Shown here piece by piece: positions 1-8,461 of a stretch of DNA of 43,785 nucleotides; position 1 is the stretch's first letter; the number at the start of each line of letters is the position of its first letter. The notes under the pieces were generated by a model that ran no database searches, was not told the origin of the DNA, and saw only the letters and a list, made by a program, of their open reading frames with translations. A program made the translations under genes and the position numbers. The stretch is from Candidatus Gastranaerophilales bacterium (GTDB lineage: Bacteria; Cyanobacteriota; Vampirovibrionia; Gastranaerophilales; Gastranaerophilaceae): the NCBI GenBank assembly GCA_944322865.1, contig CALUQJ010000007.1, positions 1 through 43,785 on the forward strand, in the 5' to 3' direction.

Positions 1-426
1 TAATTTTTTAAGTATTTTTATCCGGCGTTCTTCCTTTTTCAATACGTCGGCAAAATTTATCAATGGTTCCATTTTATACCCGCATTTTTCTGAGAGCGCT
101 CCACCCATTGAAAAAAGTTCTTCCTGTGGATAACGTCTGCAAATACCAGGGCGGGTTTTGTGGATTTTGCATTTATGTGTTATCGGATCCAAATTTTGAC
201 ATTCAAAAACCAGCCCGATATCATCCTTGTCGATTACCTTTAAATTTGCATAAAAACTATGTAGGTACTGCAATCTTTTAAACTCTTTTTCATCCTGAAT
301 AACGTGTTTATAATGTTTGACATAAATATGTGTGCAGCACTCACCGCAGGCATTACATTTGCCTGTACGATAATATTTCCGGCGAAGTATCGTTGATAAA
401 AACCATTTTTTTAACTTTATAAACAT
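1..426 (-). CDS. YkgJ-family cysteine-cluster protein, 3' end outside window
   Basis: Translating the minus strand from the ATG at 424-426 gives 142 uninterrupted codons that run off the left edge, so the C-terminus is missing. The N-terminus is basic. C24, C27, C30 and C31 form the CxxCxxCC cluster typical of YkgJ-like putative zinc/iron-chelating proteins. They are followed by the family's second half: FECQNLDP near residue 77, then C-x-I-H-x-T-R-P-x-x-C-R-x-Y-P (about 86-100) and a further Cys in KCGY. The family has no firmly established reaction; the cysteines are thought to bind a metal or Fe-S centre. It is the first gene of its transcript as seen here, with about 200 bp of noncoding DNA upstream. 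Family assignment is by motif. Confidence 0.8.
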   Translation of the reverse strand, partial: MFIKLKKWFLSTILRRKYYRTGKCNACGECCTHIYVKHYKHVIQDEKEFKRLQYLHSFYANLKVIDKDDIGLVFECQNLDPITHKCKIHKTRPGICRRYPQEELFSMGGALSEKCGYKMEPLINFADVLKKEERRIKILKKL

Positions 427-622
427 CTTACTTCCATGATATCAGCTATTAACTGTTTGGTTTATTAAGTTTTGTAAAACTTTCTTTTTTCAATACGCAA
501 AAAATATTTTTTACACGTATTAAAACGAACGAGGAGATTCAAAAATAACAACCCAATAACTATAACATAACCAAAATAACCAACCTTGACCTCCAAAAAG
601 AGGTCTTTTTATTTGGAAAAAT
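427..622. other. AT-rich intergenic region between ykgJ-like gene and queH
   Basis: About 196 bp with no supportable gene. It should hold the promoter of the leftward YkgJ-like gene and the 3' end of the queH transcript. The only clear structure is the hairpin at 588-610, listed separately. Confidence 0.5.
588..610 (+). terminator. Hairpin with T-tract
   Basis: GACCTC (588-593) and GAGGTC (600-605) pair across a 6-nt loop, followed by TTTTT at 606-610. The T-run is on the plus strand, yet the neighbouring genes run leftward. On the minus strand the same arms pair but lack a clean trailing T-run. Terminator function is therefore uncertain. Confidence 0.4.
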
Positions 623-1174
623 TTAATCGAGTTTTTTTATGCTAAACTCACATCCACAGTAGTTTTGACGGTAAAGTCCGAGTTCACGTGAAATTTTATT
701 TGTTTTTAGGAACCCGTCTTTCTTTTTAAAATCAATTGCCTGATAAGTTAAACCATATTCTGCTGCTATTTTTTGTCCTATTTCAGTTAGTTTGGCAAAG
801 TTTTTATGCGGACTAATCACGATTGATGTTGTAAATTCTTGAATACCTTTTTGTTTTGCGTATTCTGCTGTTTTACGGAGTCTTAGTTCAAAGCATTTGT
901 CACAGCGAGCACCTTTTTCCGGTTCATTTTCCAGACCTCTGGCTGCCTTGTAAAAATCCTGAGGATTATATTCACCTTCAACAAGTTCAACGTCAAGTGC
1001 ATTACAGAGTATTCGCTGCGCGTCTAACCGTTTTTCATATTCCTCTGTAGGATAAATATTAGGGTTATAAAAATATACAACAACCTGATATCCCGCATCT
1101 TTTAAGTAAGAAACGGGATATCCGGAACAAATTGCGCAACATGCGTGTAAAATTATTTTATTTTGATTGTTCAT
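623..1174 (-). CDS. queH: Epoxyqueuosine reductase QueH
   Basis: A 183-residue protein of the QueH (DUF208) family, which reduces epoxyqueuosine to queuosine in tRNA as a cobalamin-independent alternative to QueG. Visible hallmarks are the N-terminal HACCAIC (C12, C13, C16), a CDKC pair (C91, C94) and the C-terminal YRQNYCGC (C173, C175). These are the cysteines expected to hold the Fe-S cluster and second metal site. Length is normal for the family. The start overlaps the end of the upstream VKOR-DsbA gene by 17 nt, so the two are probably co-transcribed. That pairing with a thiol-oxidation enzyme may be incidental. Confidence 0.93.
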   Translation of the reverse strand: MNNQNKIILHACCAICSGYPVSYLKDAGYQVVVYFYNPNIYPTEEYEKRLDAQRILCNALDVELVEGEYNPQDFYKAARGLENEPEKGARCDKCFELRLRKTAEYAKQKGIQEFTTSIVISPHKNFAKLTEIGQKIAAEYGLTYQAIDFKKKDGFLKTNKISRELGLYRQNYCGCEFSIKKLD

Positions 1175-2375
1175 CTTTTAATTCAGCACCTGATTCTATC
1201 AGCCAGTCTTTAAATTCACTGTAACTTTTTACACCGACATAAGATTTGCCGTTAACAACAGTAACCGGTGTTGCATTAAAGCCTTGTTTTACACCTGCTT
1301 CTATATCTTTACGGATTGACTGCATTGCTTCAAGACTGTTGGCATCTTTTTCAAGCTGTTTTACATCAAGCCCCATTCTTTGCGCGTAAACAAGAACTTC
1401 TTCTTCATTTTTCGGCTTACCATCAAAGAGGATTGTATTCATTCCCCACAAATTCCCCTGCTTTTTTGCTGCAAATGCATATCTTGCAAGCATACAGGAA
1501 TCTTCGTGCCCGAGAAGAGAGGCTTGAATATAAGGGTTGCAGTCTGTACAGAGCGGAAAATCATGATGTTTGAAGTTAACATTTTTCAGTTCTTTTGCTA
1601 ATTTGTGCATCATAATATTATGGGAGCGGCAGATCGGGCAGCGGTAGTCAGAATAAATTTCAACAAGGACTTTACCGTTCGGGTCACCCAACTGGTTTCC
1701 GCTTACAGCATACATGTTGTATTTAGCTTTAACAAATTCTCTAAATTCTTTTTTCTTTTTAACCTGCGGGGTAAAGACATTTGATAAGGTTGTGTAAGTC
1801 AAAAATCCGCCGGCAAGAACCATTACTGCAATAAACATTGCCAGATATTTTTTAATTTTTATAGCATCAACAAAATCAATAAAACTTTGTTTAATAGCTT
1901 TATTAAATCCGCCTTCTTTAAAATCTACTGCAATAAGACCTATTATCAGATTTAATACGTAGGTTGCAGCACAGAGTATACAGAGCATTTTAATTTCATG
2001 CAGACTTATGAATAACAAAGTCATAGAGATAATAAACGAAATCAATCCCAGAGATGCAACATAATCAAGCGGATTTTTAAAAACTTCTAAAAATTTCAGG
2101 AATTTTATATTCTTAAGCTTGTCAACAAACAGAAGCATAATTATAAACAGATACAGGAACATCCCCCAGTATGCAAGCGGTACTCCTAAGAATTGCGATT
2201 CTGTTGTTTTGGCAACGCTGTCACAGTCAATAAATTCATTTATTGAGCAAAAACTTGCAAGAGCGTAAGGGTTGAAGTTTGAATCATAATAAATAATTGC
2301 GAGTTTTATGGTTGTAACAAAACCGATTAATGCAAGAACTCCTATCCATATCTTTTTCTTCAAAATTTTATCCAT
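1158..2375 (-). CDS. VKOR-DsbA fusion, disulfide-bond formation protein
   Basis: A 405-residue membrane protein. The N-terminal ~150 residues form a vitamin K epoxide reductase-like four- to five-helix bundle with loop cysteines C43 and C51 and the quinone-proximal pair CILC (C132, C135). A further helix (about 178-198) leads into a periplasmic thioredoxin/DsbA domain with CPIC (C246, C249) and a cis-Pro-type TPVTVVNG near the C-terminus. In such fusions the DsbA-like domain oxidises secreted proteins and VKOR re-oxidises it with quinone. The VKOR-thioredoxin fusion is characteristic of cyanobacteria and a few other phyla, supporting the lineage call. It heads the operon with queH; an AAGGAG-type ribosome site precedes the ATG. 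Confidence 0.92.
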   Translation of the reverse strand: MDKILKKKIWIGVLALIGFVTTIKLAIIYYDSNFNPYALASFCSINEFIDCDSVAKTTESQFLGVPLAYWGMFLYLFIIMLLFVDKLKNIKFLKFLEVFKNPLDYVASLGLISFIISMTLLFISLHEIKMLCILCAATYVLNLIIGLIAVDFKEGGFNKAIKQSFIDFVDAIKIKKYLAMFIAVMVLAGGFLTYTTLSNVFTPQVKKKKEFREFVKAKYNMYAVSGNQLGDPNGKVLVEIYSDYRCPICRSHNIMMHKLAKELKNVNFKHHDFPLCTDCNPYIQASLLGHEDSCMLARYAFAAKKQGNLWGMNTILFDGKPKNEEEVLVYAQRMGLDVKQLEKDANSLEAMQSIRKDIEAGVKQGFNATPVTVVNGKSYVGVKSYSEFKDWLIESGAELKDEQSK

Positions 2376-2464
2376 ACTCTTAAATCTCCTTGTTAAACGT
2401 CCGTAACCTTATTTTAGCGGATTAAAAGTAATAAATCAATACCGGAAAGTAGGAAAAATATACT

Positions 2465-3532
2465 TTAAATAATTTTTTCCGCCAGAGCAAGAAATTCAAT
2501 TATATTTTTAACTTTAGGATGACGGAAATTACTGTTTGCGGCAAATCCCTGATGCAGACCAAGTGTACAGGAAGGACACAGACTCAGTACATAATCTGCT
2601 CCGGTTGCAATTATATTACGTGCTTTTTCTCTACCTATTGCGCGTGAAATTTTTGGGTTTTTCAGAGCAAATTCACCGGCAAATCCGCAGCATTCCTCGT
2701 AGTCTTTCATCTCTATATAGTTAACATTTTCGCACATATCTAAAATTAGGGATAAAAAATCGATGTTTTTTAAATGGCAAGGTTTGTGGAAAGTAACCGT
2801 TACCGGATTTTTGAATATGAATTTTTTAGGAAATTTTGCAACAAAATCAGCGGCATTAATAATTTTATCTTCCGGCATGTAGGTTTTTAAAGTATCTTCG
2901 CAGCTTGCACAGTCGGTGATTATATAATCATAATCATCTGTCAATAACTGTAAATTGCGTTTTTTTACTTCTTCAAACCGTTCTAAATTTCCGCAGGATA
3001 AAAATGGCAGACCGCAGCAGGCAAAATCTTTCTCAATTAATTGGACATCATAAAAAGAAAGAATTTTTTTAAGCGCATTTTCTACTTTTGGATAAACTTT
3101 ATTAACACAACCCCTAAAATAAAGTAACTTAATACAACCGCTCTTTCTAAAAGCATTTCTCCCAAAAAGTTTTTGCACCAGGCTGGAGATTTTTAAAAAA
3201 TTATCGAACAGGTATCTGGATTCTAACAGCCAAAATAAGTTAAAATGTTTTTTTGAATACTCATACTTTGCGGTTTCAAAAATCCTGCATACATCAATAT
3301 TACTCGGGCAAAACTCCTTGCATTTGCCGCATTTCAGGCATAAATCCAAATATTTATTTATTGTCCTGCTTAATTTTAAATCGCCTTTCAGAACCCCGTC
3401 AAGCATAACGAATTTGCCGCGGCTGACAGCACAATCATTACCCGTTTGTTTGTAAACAGGACAGACAGACTGGCATAACCCGCATTTTGAACATTTGTTT
3501 ATATCTCCGGCAAAATCTTCAAGTCTTTTCAT
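2465..3532 (-). CDS. Fe-S oxidoreductase subunit, GlcF/LutA-like
   Basis: A 355-residue soluble protein. Near the N-terminus it has two [4Fe-4S] ferredoxin motifs, CSKCGLCQSVCP (about residues 14-25) and CLKCGKCKEFCP (about 65-76). Two CCG-type domains follow, with CCGLPFLSCG and CCGFAGEFAL. This is the architecture of glycolate-oxidase subunit GlcF, LutA and related heterodisulfide-reductase-like electron-transfer subunits. No FAD-linked GlcD or LutB/C partner is nearby, so the substrate (glycolate, lactate or other) cannot be set. It stands alone and leftward, divergent from the malG-like gene with 67 bp between the starts. Confidence 0.8.
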   Translation of the reverse strand: MKRLEDFAGDINKCSKCGLCQSVCPVYKQTGNDCAVSRGKFVMLDGVLKGDLKLSRTINKYLDLCLKCGKCKEFCPSNIDVCRIFETAKYEYSKKHFNLFWLLESRYLFDNFLKISSLVQKLFGRNAFRKSGCIKLLYFRGCVNKVYPKVENALKKILSFYDVQLIEKDFACCGLPFLSCGNLERFEEVKKRNLQLLTDDYDYIITDCASCEDTLKTYMPEDKIINAADFVAKFPKKFIFKNPVTVTFHKPCHLKNIDFLSLILDMCENVNYIEMKDYEECCGFAGEFALKNPKISRAIGREKARNIIATGADYVLSLCPSCTLGLHQGFAANSNFRHPKVKNIIEFLALAEKII

Positions 3533-3573
3533 ATTTTGATTATAGGCTTAAAAAAAGTGTAAAACAAGTTTTA

Positions 3574-3595
3574 TGATATAATAAAAACAGAGAGG
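3574..3595 (+). promoter_or_regulatory. Extended -10 promoter and SD of the malG-like gene
   Basis: TG-A-TATAAT at 3574-3582 is a perfect extended -10 element. The purine-rich AGAGAGG at 3589-3595 is the ribosome site 4 nt before the ATG at 3600. No good -35 is seen, as expected for extended -10 promoters. Confidence 0.55.
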
Positions 3596-3599
3596 TATA

Positions 3600-4424
3600 A
3601 TGAAAAATTTCAGGGTAATAGCAGGTTATTTGACACTCATTTTAATTGCAATAAGCATGTTGTATCCGTTTTTTGCCATGGTGAATTTATCTTTTGCTGA
3701 CGATAACTCAATATTTACAGAAGCCGGTAAATTAATCCACACCAATCTAACCCTGCAAAATTACCACAATATATTCACGGAACTCCCGCTAAGCAGATAT
3801 TTTTTTAACAGCCTTCTTGTTGCAACGCTGGCTACTATAGGACAGGTATTTATTGCTGCGATGGCGGGATATGCTTTTGCACGGCTCAAATTTCCTTTTC
3901 GCAACGGATTGTTTCTTATTATCTTGATAACAATGCTTATCCCGCCGCAGGTTAATATAATACCTCTGTTTTTTTTAATGCGTGAGATGAATCTTATAGA
4001 CACCTATCAGGCACTAATACTGCCTTCTTTATTTGGAGGGCTGGGAGTGTTTTTGATGCGGCAGTATTTTCTGGGACTTCCGCGCGAACTTGAGGAGAGT
4101 GCAAAGCTTGACGGCTGCAATCTTTTTTCAACCTTTTTTAAAATCGCACTGCCGCTTGCTCTGCCTACGGTTGCAACCCTTGCAATTTTTACATTTGTTA
4201 CAACCTGGAACAGTTTTATGTGGCCTCTTATTGTGACCAATAGCGAAACAATGCGTACATTACCCGTAGGACTTGCTATTTATAAAGGCAGTTTCAGAGA
4301 AATAACTCTCTGGGGTGAATTGCTGGCATGTTCGGTTATATGCACTGTACCTGTAATCGGAATATTTTTACTCGGCAAAAAGTATTTTATAAGTGATATT
4401 TTGCAAGGCGGGGTAAAAGAATAA
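3600..4424 (+). CDS. Carbohydrate ABC transporter permease, MalG type
   Basis: A 274-residue inner-membrane permease with about six transmembrane helices. The EAA coupling loop (ELEESAKLDGCNLFSTFFKI, about residues 162-181) contacts the ATPase. It matches the MalG/UgpE/LacG (CUT1) permease family and would import an oligosaccharide or sugar derivative. No MalF-type permease, binding protein or ATPase is adjacent, so it is an orphan in this window; the partners must be elsewhere. malQ on the opposite strand suggests a maltodextrin context but does not prove it. The last codons and stop lie inside the first copy of a 37-bp direct repeat. Confidence 0.9.
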   Translation: MKNFRVIAGYLTLILIAISMLYPFFAMVNLSFADDNSIFTEAGKLIHTNLTLQNYHNIFTELPLSRYFFNSLLVATLATIGQVFIAAMAGYAFARLKFPFRNGLFLIILITMLIPPQVNIIPLFFLMREMNLIDTYQALILPSLFGGLGVFLMRQYFLGLPRELEESAKLDGCNLFSTFFKIALPLALPTVATLAIFTFVTTWNSFMWPLIVTNSETMRTLPVGLAIYKGSFREITLWGELLACSVICTVPVIGIFLLGKKYFISDILQGGVKE

Positions 4425-4513
4425 AATAACCATTCCTGTTTTATTAATTTTATAACTACCTCGCCTATATAATCCAGGTAAAAGAATAAAATAACCATTC
4501 CTGTTTTATTAAT
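4412..4513. repeat. 37-bp exact direct repeat at the malG 3' end
   Basis: The 37 bases at 4412-4448 recur exactly at 4477-4513, a 65-bp offset. Copy 1 contains the last codons and stop of the malG-like gene. Copy 2 contains the stop of the convergent TPR/NHL gene. Each copy also holds an AATAAAA...TTTTATT inverted pair that could act as a weak bidirectional terminator. Confidence 0.85.
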
Positions 4514-5372
4514 CCAGTTTATATCTGATAATTGAGTTGCTGCCCTGAGAAGATATAAATAACATATTTCCGTCTATATGCAGTCCGTAAGGCTTTTGTA
4601 TATTGGCAATAAGCACCATAACGCCGCCTGTAGGATTAACTTTTAAGACATTGTTGTTATTGTAATTTGCAACATAAATATTCCCGGCTTCATCGCTTAC
4701 CATACCTATAGGACCGTTTAAGCGCGAATCTTTTAAGAAAATCACCCGCTGACCTGTAGGGGTAATTTTGTATATGGAATTGTCAGAATAGCCGGCGACA
4801 TAGATATTCCCGTTTTTATCAGTCGTAATCCCAGTCGGACTAAGAATATTATCGTAAACAGAACTGTTATCGTAGAATTTATTTTCTTCCTGAACCTTTT
4901 GCGCTGCCTGTCCCTGTTTTATTGTCTGCATATCTGTTTCTAACAGAGCCGCGACTTCCTGTCCTTTTTTATACATTGGGCTGGAGGGCGGAATTAAAGA
5001 CAGATAACTTCTTGCCGCTTCCGGATCACCAAGTTTTTCGCTCAATTTAGCCGCTTTATAAAGCGCTTCATAATCATCCGGTTTTCGAACAATTATCTGC
5101 TTAAATACCGTTAATGCAGCATCATCCTGCTTTAAAAATTCAAGAATTGTCCCCAGATTAAAATATGCATCAATATAATTAGGGTCAAGCTCAATTGCTT
5201 TTCGAAAAGCAGCCATTGCCATTTCGTATTTTCCGACCTTGTAAAAATCAACCCCTAAATTATATTCTAACTTTGCATCGGTTGCAGGCGGTGTCTGCTT
5301 TACCTGAGGCGCCGCAAACACCATGCCTGTACTCAATGCTATTAAACATGTTAATACAAGTATTTTTTTCAT
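4509..5372 (-). CDS. Secreted TPR and NHL-repeat protein
   Basis: A 287-residue protein. Residues 1-20 look like a cleavable signal peptide ending in VFA-A. About 33-130 are tetratricopeptide repeats with the family's A/G/Y/A/L spacing (LGVDFYKVGKYEMAMAAFRK, then LGTILEFLKQDDAALTVFKQ). About 175-287 are NHL-like beta-propeller blades (GITTDKNGNIYVAGYSDNSI and two degenerate copies). Too few blades are present for a full six-blade propeller. It probably acts in the periplasm as a protein-interaction scaffold; no enzymatic role is visible. It lies 3 nt after malQ on the same strand, so it is probably co-transcribed. Confidence 0.8.
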   Translation of the reverse strand: MKKILVLTCLIALSTGMVFAAPQVKQTPPATDAKLEYNLGVDFYKVGKYEMAMAAFRKAIELDPNYIDAYFNLGTILEFLKQDDAALTVFKQIIVRKPDDYEALYKAAKLSEKLGDPEAARSYLSLIPPSSPMYKKGQEVAALLETDMQTIKQGQAAQKVQEENKFYDNSSVYDNILSPTGITTDKNGNIYVAGYSDNSIYKITPTGQRVIFLKDSRLNGPIGMVSDEAGNIYVANYNNNNVLKVNPTGGVMVLIANIQKPYGLHIDGNMLFISSQGSNSIIRYKLD

Positions 5373-5375
5373 AAA

Positions 5376-7253
5376 TTATATTTCATTAAGTTGTTCAATA
5401 AGTTTTTCGTTTTTCTTAGCAAACTCATTGCCGCGTGCTTCTATTGCAAGCTTGAGGATGTTTGGCAAATCAATCGGAGTTAATTCCTTGTAGTTGTCAG
5501 GAAGTCTTAAACTCCAGTTTTCATCACCTGATGTTCCCGGTCTGTTGTAGACGTCATAAACATTGAAATAATCAGTGAAGAAGATCTGAATATTTTCAGC
5601 TTCACATGCAAATATTTCAACAAGCTTTGTCTGCGCAAGAAATTCCGCGTCATTTGTTAAGCGGACAATGATATCATCTTTGTTATCAGCTTCCTTGAAG
5701 AGGTCGTCTACAAGGTTTTTAGCGTGAAGATAGCCGATATGAGTATGAATCATTGAATCTGCCCACATTTTGATAGGTTCATTGTCATGTGTACCTACCA
5801 TAGCCCAGCATTTTTTGCCGATATTGCAGCAGCGGTAAGGGTCTTCCGGCTTGTCAGCTTCTACAAACTGGGTTAACTTCATCCCTTGCAGACCAAATTC
5901 TTTCATAACAGCCGCAACAGGGTTGGTTAAAGTGCCCAAATCCTCGCAAACTATTGAGTTTTTGTCCAAACCTTCTTCTTTAGCCGCTGCTATAACGATT
6001 TTTTCAATTATACGCCCGTATTGCTTAATTTGCGCTTTAGTAAGGGTTTTAACGCGTTTTTCTTTATCCGCTGTTAATTCCATGTCTAAATCTTCAAGTT
6101 TTGCAATAGCATATTTAGAAAGTTCAGGGTGCTCAGGGGAAGAATACAATCTTCCTGCACCTTCTTCAATTTTCGGTTTTTTGCCTGCTTTGTATACCCA
6201 CGGATCAATCAAACCAACTATGTGGTCAATACGCACACCGCCCGGATTTTCTTTGAACATCTTTTTGAAAAGATTTTTCATCAATTTACCGCCGTCATCC
6301 AAAGATCCGTCCGCATTGAAGAGTCTTTCCGGATCCATTACTGGGAAGCCCCATGCCTGCCCGTCTTTTGAGAAGTAGTCAGGAGGACAGCCGAGCATCC
6401 AGCCTTCTAAAAATAATGCCTGATAAGCCCATGTGTCACGGTCAGAAAATGCTACCTGACGGTCTGCTATCATTTTTACATTATGATGATGTGCAAATTT
6501 GCCGGTTTCTTCGTTTTGCTTGTTTAATACAAACTGTACAAACTTGTAAAAATCTATTTCGTCAGCATATTTTGCTTCTAATTCTTTAATTCTGTTGCCG
6601 TAAGCAAGCTGCTCTTCTATAGACTTTGGATTGAACAGGTTTTTATCCATATCGGATGTCCAAACAGGCCAGTAATCATTACCGTGTTCAATAGATAATG
6701 CTTCATATAAAGCGTCTTTATCCAGCCATTCAGCGTTTTCACGCTTGTAAACTTCAAATTCTTTTTGCAGTTTTTTTGCAGCGTTTTCTTTGAAGTTTTG
6801 CCACGCCTCAGTTAGGGCTTCATCCTGTTTTTTGTAAATATAAGAATAAGCTGTTTTGTTAGTTGATTTGTTAGGGTTTTCGTCAACAATATCATTATAT
6901 GTTTTTTCTGATAAGATAGAGCCCCAGGCTTTTGTTGTTAATTGCTTGAGGTCAATAAATAACGGATTGTTAGAAAAAATAGTACCTGTATAAGGTGAAG
7001 AGTCACAGCTTTTTGTTTTACCCGCAGGTCCTAATTGTATAGCATCGAACAATCCTGCTGAATATTCTATAAACTCTTTTCCGCCGTCAGTGTTGATACT
7101 GCCAAATCCGGTGTTCTGCCCTTGTGCTGCCGGGAAACTGCCGTTGTGCATGATTATGACAAACTCTTTTTTGCCGAGTGCTTTAAGCGCTTTGCGGACT
7201 GTTTTTTTTGCCTTTTCATCTAATACAGACGGTCTTTCTAATGTACAAATCAT
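5376..7253 (-). CDS. malQ: 4-alpha-glucanotransferase (amylomaltase, GH77)
   Basis: A 625-residue cytoplasmic enzyme that transfers 1,4-glucan segments between maltodextrins or glycogen intermediates. GH77 motifs are visible: RIDHIVGLIDPW carrying the catalytic nucleophile (D343), IVCEDLGTLT with the acid/base Glu, and GTHDNEPIKMW with the transition-state Asp. The N-terminus lacks extra carbohydrate-binding modules. The start is preceded by AAGGGG. Upstream on the minus strand TGC-TATTAT (7311 down to 7303) makes a plausible extended -10 promoter. It is followed after 3 nt by the TPR/NHL gene. Confidence 0.93.
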   Translation of the reverse strand: MICTLERPSVLDEKAKKTVRKALKALGKKEFVIIMHNGSFPAAQGQNTGFGSINTDGGKEFIEYSAGLFDAIQLGPAGKTKSCDSSPYTGTIFSNNPLFIDLKQLTTKAWGSILSEKTYNDIVDENPNKSTNKTAYSYIYKKQDEALTEAWQNFKENAAKKLQKEFEVYKRENAEWLDKDALYEALSIEHGNDYWPVWTSDMDKNLFNPKSIEEQLAYGNRIKELEAKYADEIDFYKFVQFVLNKQNEETGKFAHHHNVKMIADRQVAFSDRDTWAYQALFLEGWMLGCPPDYFSKDGQAWGFPVMDPERLFNADGSLDDGGKLMKNLFKKMFKENPGGVRIDHIVGLIDPWVYKAGKKPKIEEGAGRLYSSPEHPELSKYAIAKLEDLDMELTADKEKRVKTLTKAQIKQYGRIIEKIVIAAAKEEGLDKNSIVCEDLGTLTNPVAAVMKEFGLQGMKLTQFVEADKPEDPYRCCNIGKKCWAMVGTHDNEPIKMWADSMIHTHIGYLHAKNLVDDLFKEADNKDDIIVRLTNDAEFLAQTKLVEIFACEAENIQIFFTDYFNVYDVYNRPGTSGDENWSLRLPDNYKELTPIDLPNILKLAIEARGNEFAKKNEKLIEQLNEI

Positions 7254-7354
7254 AAATACCCCTTCTTCTATTACATAACTGATTACTAAATTTATAAAAA
7301 CAATAATAGCATGCTGATTTTTTTATTTCAAGCCGCCGAATTGTTAAGATATTT

Positions 7355-7407
7355 TAAGAACTAATTCTGATTGTTAACAAAAATTAACCCAAAAGTATTA
7401 GTTCTTA
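7355..7407. repeat. 11-bp inverted repeat with nested hairpin
   Basis: TAAGAACTAAT (7355-7365) is exactly complementary to ATTAGTTCTTA (7397-7407). The 31-nt interior contains a smaller GTTAA...TTAAC pair. It sits midway between two divergent genes, as an operator or structured RNA might. Function is unknown. Confidence 0.75.
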
Positions 7408-7432
7408 CGAGGGGGTGAAAATACTGTAAATA

Positions 7433-7475
7433 GGGGTTTTATCTCCACAAACCCCACCGTTGGTAGGATTTTTTT
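7433..7475 (+). terminator. GGGGTTT/AAACCCC hairpin with downstream T-run
   Basis: GGGGTTT (7433-7439) pairs with AAACCCC (7449-7455) over a 9-nt loop. A second, imperfect CCCACC/GGTAGG pair is followed by a run of Ts. It could terminate a short transcript coming from the left, ahead of the prepilin promoter. No gene is known to need it. Confidence 0.4.
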
Positions 7476-7487
7476 ATAAAAACAGTC

Positions 7488-7516
7488 TTGACAACATTTC
7501 AGAAATGAGATAAAAT
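7488..7516 (+). promoter_or_regulatory. Sigma-70-type promoter of the prepilin gene
   Basis: TTGACA at 7488-7493 and TAAAAT at 7511-7516 are separated by exactly 17 bp. This is the best consensus promoter in the window. Confidence 0.75.
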
Positions 7517-7676
7517 AAAAAGTATAAGAGGATTTTATTAAATATTTATAATAAATTACTCGACAATTTGAATAAGTAATCGTTTTTAGATAATTAAATC
7601 AATCAGAAGAGCAAGATTTATTATAAGTATATAATAAAATGAGTACATGTAAATGTAAAAGAAAGGTAAAAAGATT

Positions 7677-8363
7677 ATGACAAAACGTTTTGGTTTCACG
7701 TTAGCAGAAGTATTGATTACTTTGGCAATTATTGGTGTTGTAGCAGCTATGACAATGCCTACATTGATTAACAACACAAATGGTGCACAGTTTAAAACAG
7801 CTTACAAAAAAGCTATGTCAGTTTTATCACAAGCTGTAGTTATGAACATTGCACTTGAAGATTACGACTTTGCAGGAACAACTTCTAATGCTCCGTCAGC
7901 AGCTGGTGAAGAACCTACAGATACAGGTATTTCTTCATTATACAGAATATTTGCTGAAAGAACAAACGGTGAACTTGTTTCTGGTGATGAATTGACTGGT
8001 TACAAAGTAGCTATTAAAAATGATGGTACTGATGCATCAGGCGAAACTCCTGTTGCAATTGATGCAAATAACTATGTATTCCGTTTCCAAGATGGTATAG
8101 TATTTACATTTGACGGTTCAAAAGGTAATTGTACAGAAGCAACACCTTGCAAAGGCTGGATTGATGCTAACGGTACTAAAGGACCAAACAGATCAGTTTC
8201 TTGTACACAAGAAGATGACGAATGTACATCAAAAGTTACAATCAACGATATCTTCCCTGTTAAATTCTACGATCAAACTGTAGCTCCTGCTTCAGCTCCG
8301 GCTCGTGCAGTATTATACGGTTCTGAAAATGAAGAAAGAACAACTGAAAACAGTGGTGATTAA
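7677..8363 (+). CDS. Type IV prepilin / pseudopilin-like protein
   Basis: A 228-residue protein opening with a short basic leader and the prepilin-peptidase motif GFTLAEVLITLAIIGVVAAM, which includes the conserved Glu at +5 after the Gly-Phe cleavage site. The helix continues as an amphipathic stalk (about residues 10-55). The globular part has a Cys-containing CTEATPCKGWIDANG segment, then GPN and a CTQEDDEC loop resembling calcium- or disulfide-stabilised minor pilins. It is probably exported and assembled by a type IV pilus or type II-like system; no assembly genes are in the window. AAAGG lies about 10 nt before the ATG. It is monocistronic: own promoter and strong terminator. Confidence 0.85.
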   Translation: MTKRFGFTLAEVLITLAIIGVVAAMTMPTLINNTNGAQFKTAYKKAMSVLSQAVVMNIALEDYDFAGTTSNAPSAAGEEPTDTGISSLYRIFAERTNGELVSGDELTGYKVAIKNDGTDASGETPVAIDANNYVFRFQDGIVFTFDGSKGNCTEATPCKGWIDANGTKGPNRSVSCTQEDDECTSKVTINDIFPVKFYDQTVAPASAPARAVLYGSENEERTTENSGD

Positions 8364-8386
8364 TAGTTTTAAAACTATATAGCGAG

Positions 8387-8417
8387 AAGCGGAAAGTTTT
8401 TACTTTCCGCTTTTTTT
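8387..8417 (+). terminator. Intrinsic terminator of the prepilin gene
   Basis: An 11-bp perfect stem (8387-8397 with 8402-8412) closes a TTTT loop and continues into a T-run to 8417. Confidence 0.9.
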
Positions 8418-8461
8418 ATTGTATAAAATCCATAACACAGGCATCCGTAGTGAGGAAAATG

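Larger units (their letters stand above)
7254..7676. other. Structured divergent intergenic region, malQ / prepilin
   Basis: 423 bp with no supportable gene. It contains the malQ extended -10 (7303-7311, minus), an 11-bp inverted repeat (7355-7407), a GGGGTTT/AAACCCC hairpin (7433-7455) followed by a T-run at 7470-7475, and a strong sigma-70-type promoter (7488-7516) firing toward the prepilin. The prepilin leader would be about 150 nt and AT-rich. Confidence 0.7.

Noticed and set aside
63-281. 72-codon plus-strand ORF at the left end
   Set aside because: Antisense to the YkgJ-like frame, which carries family motifs.
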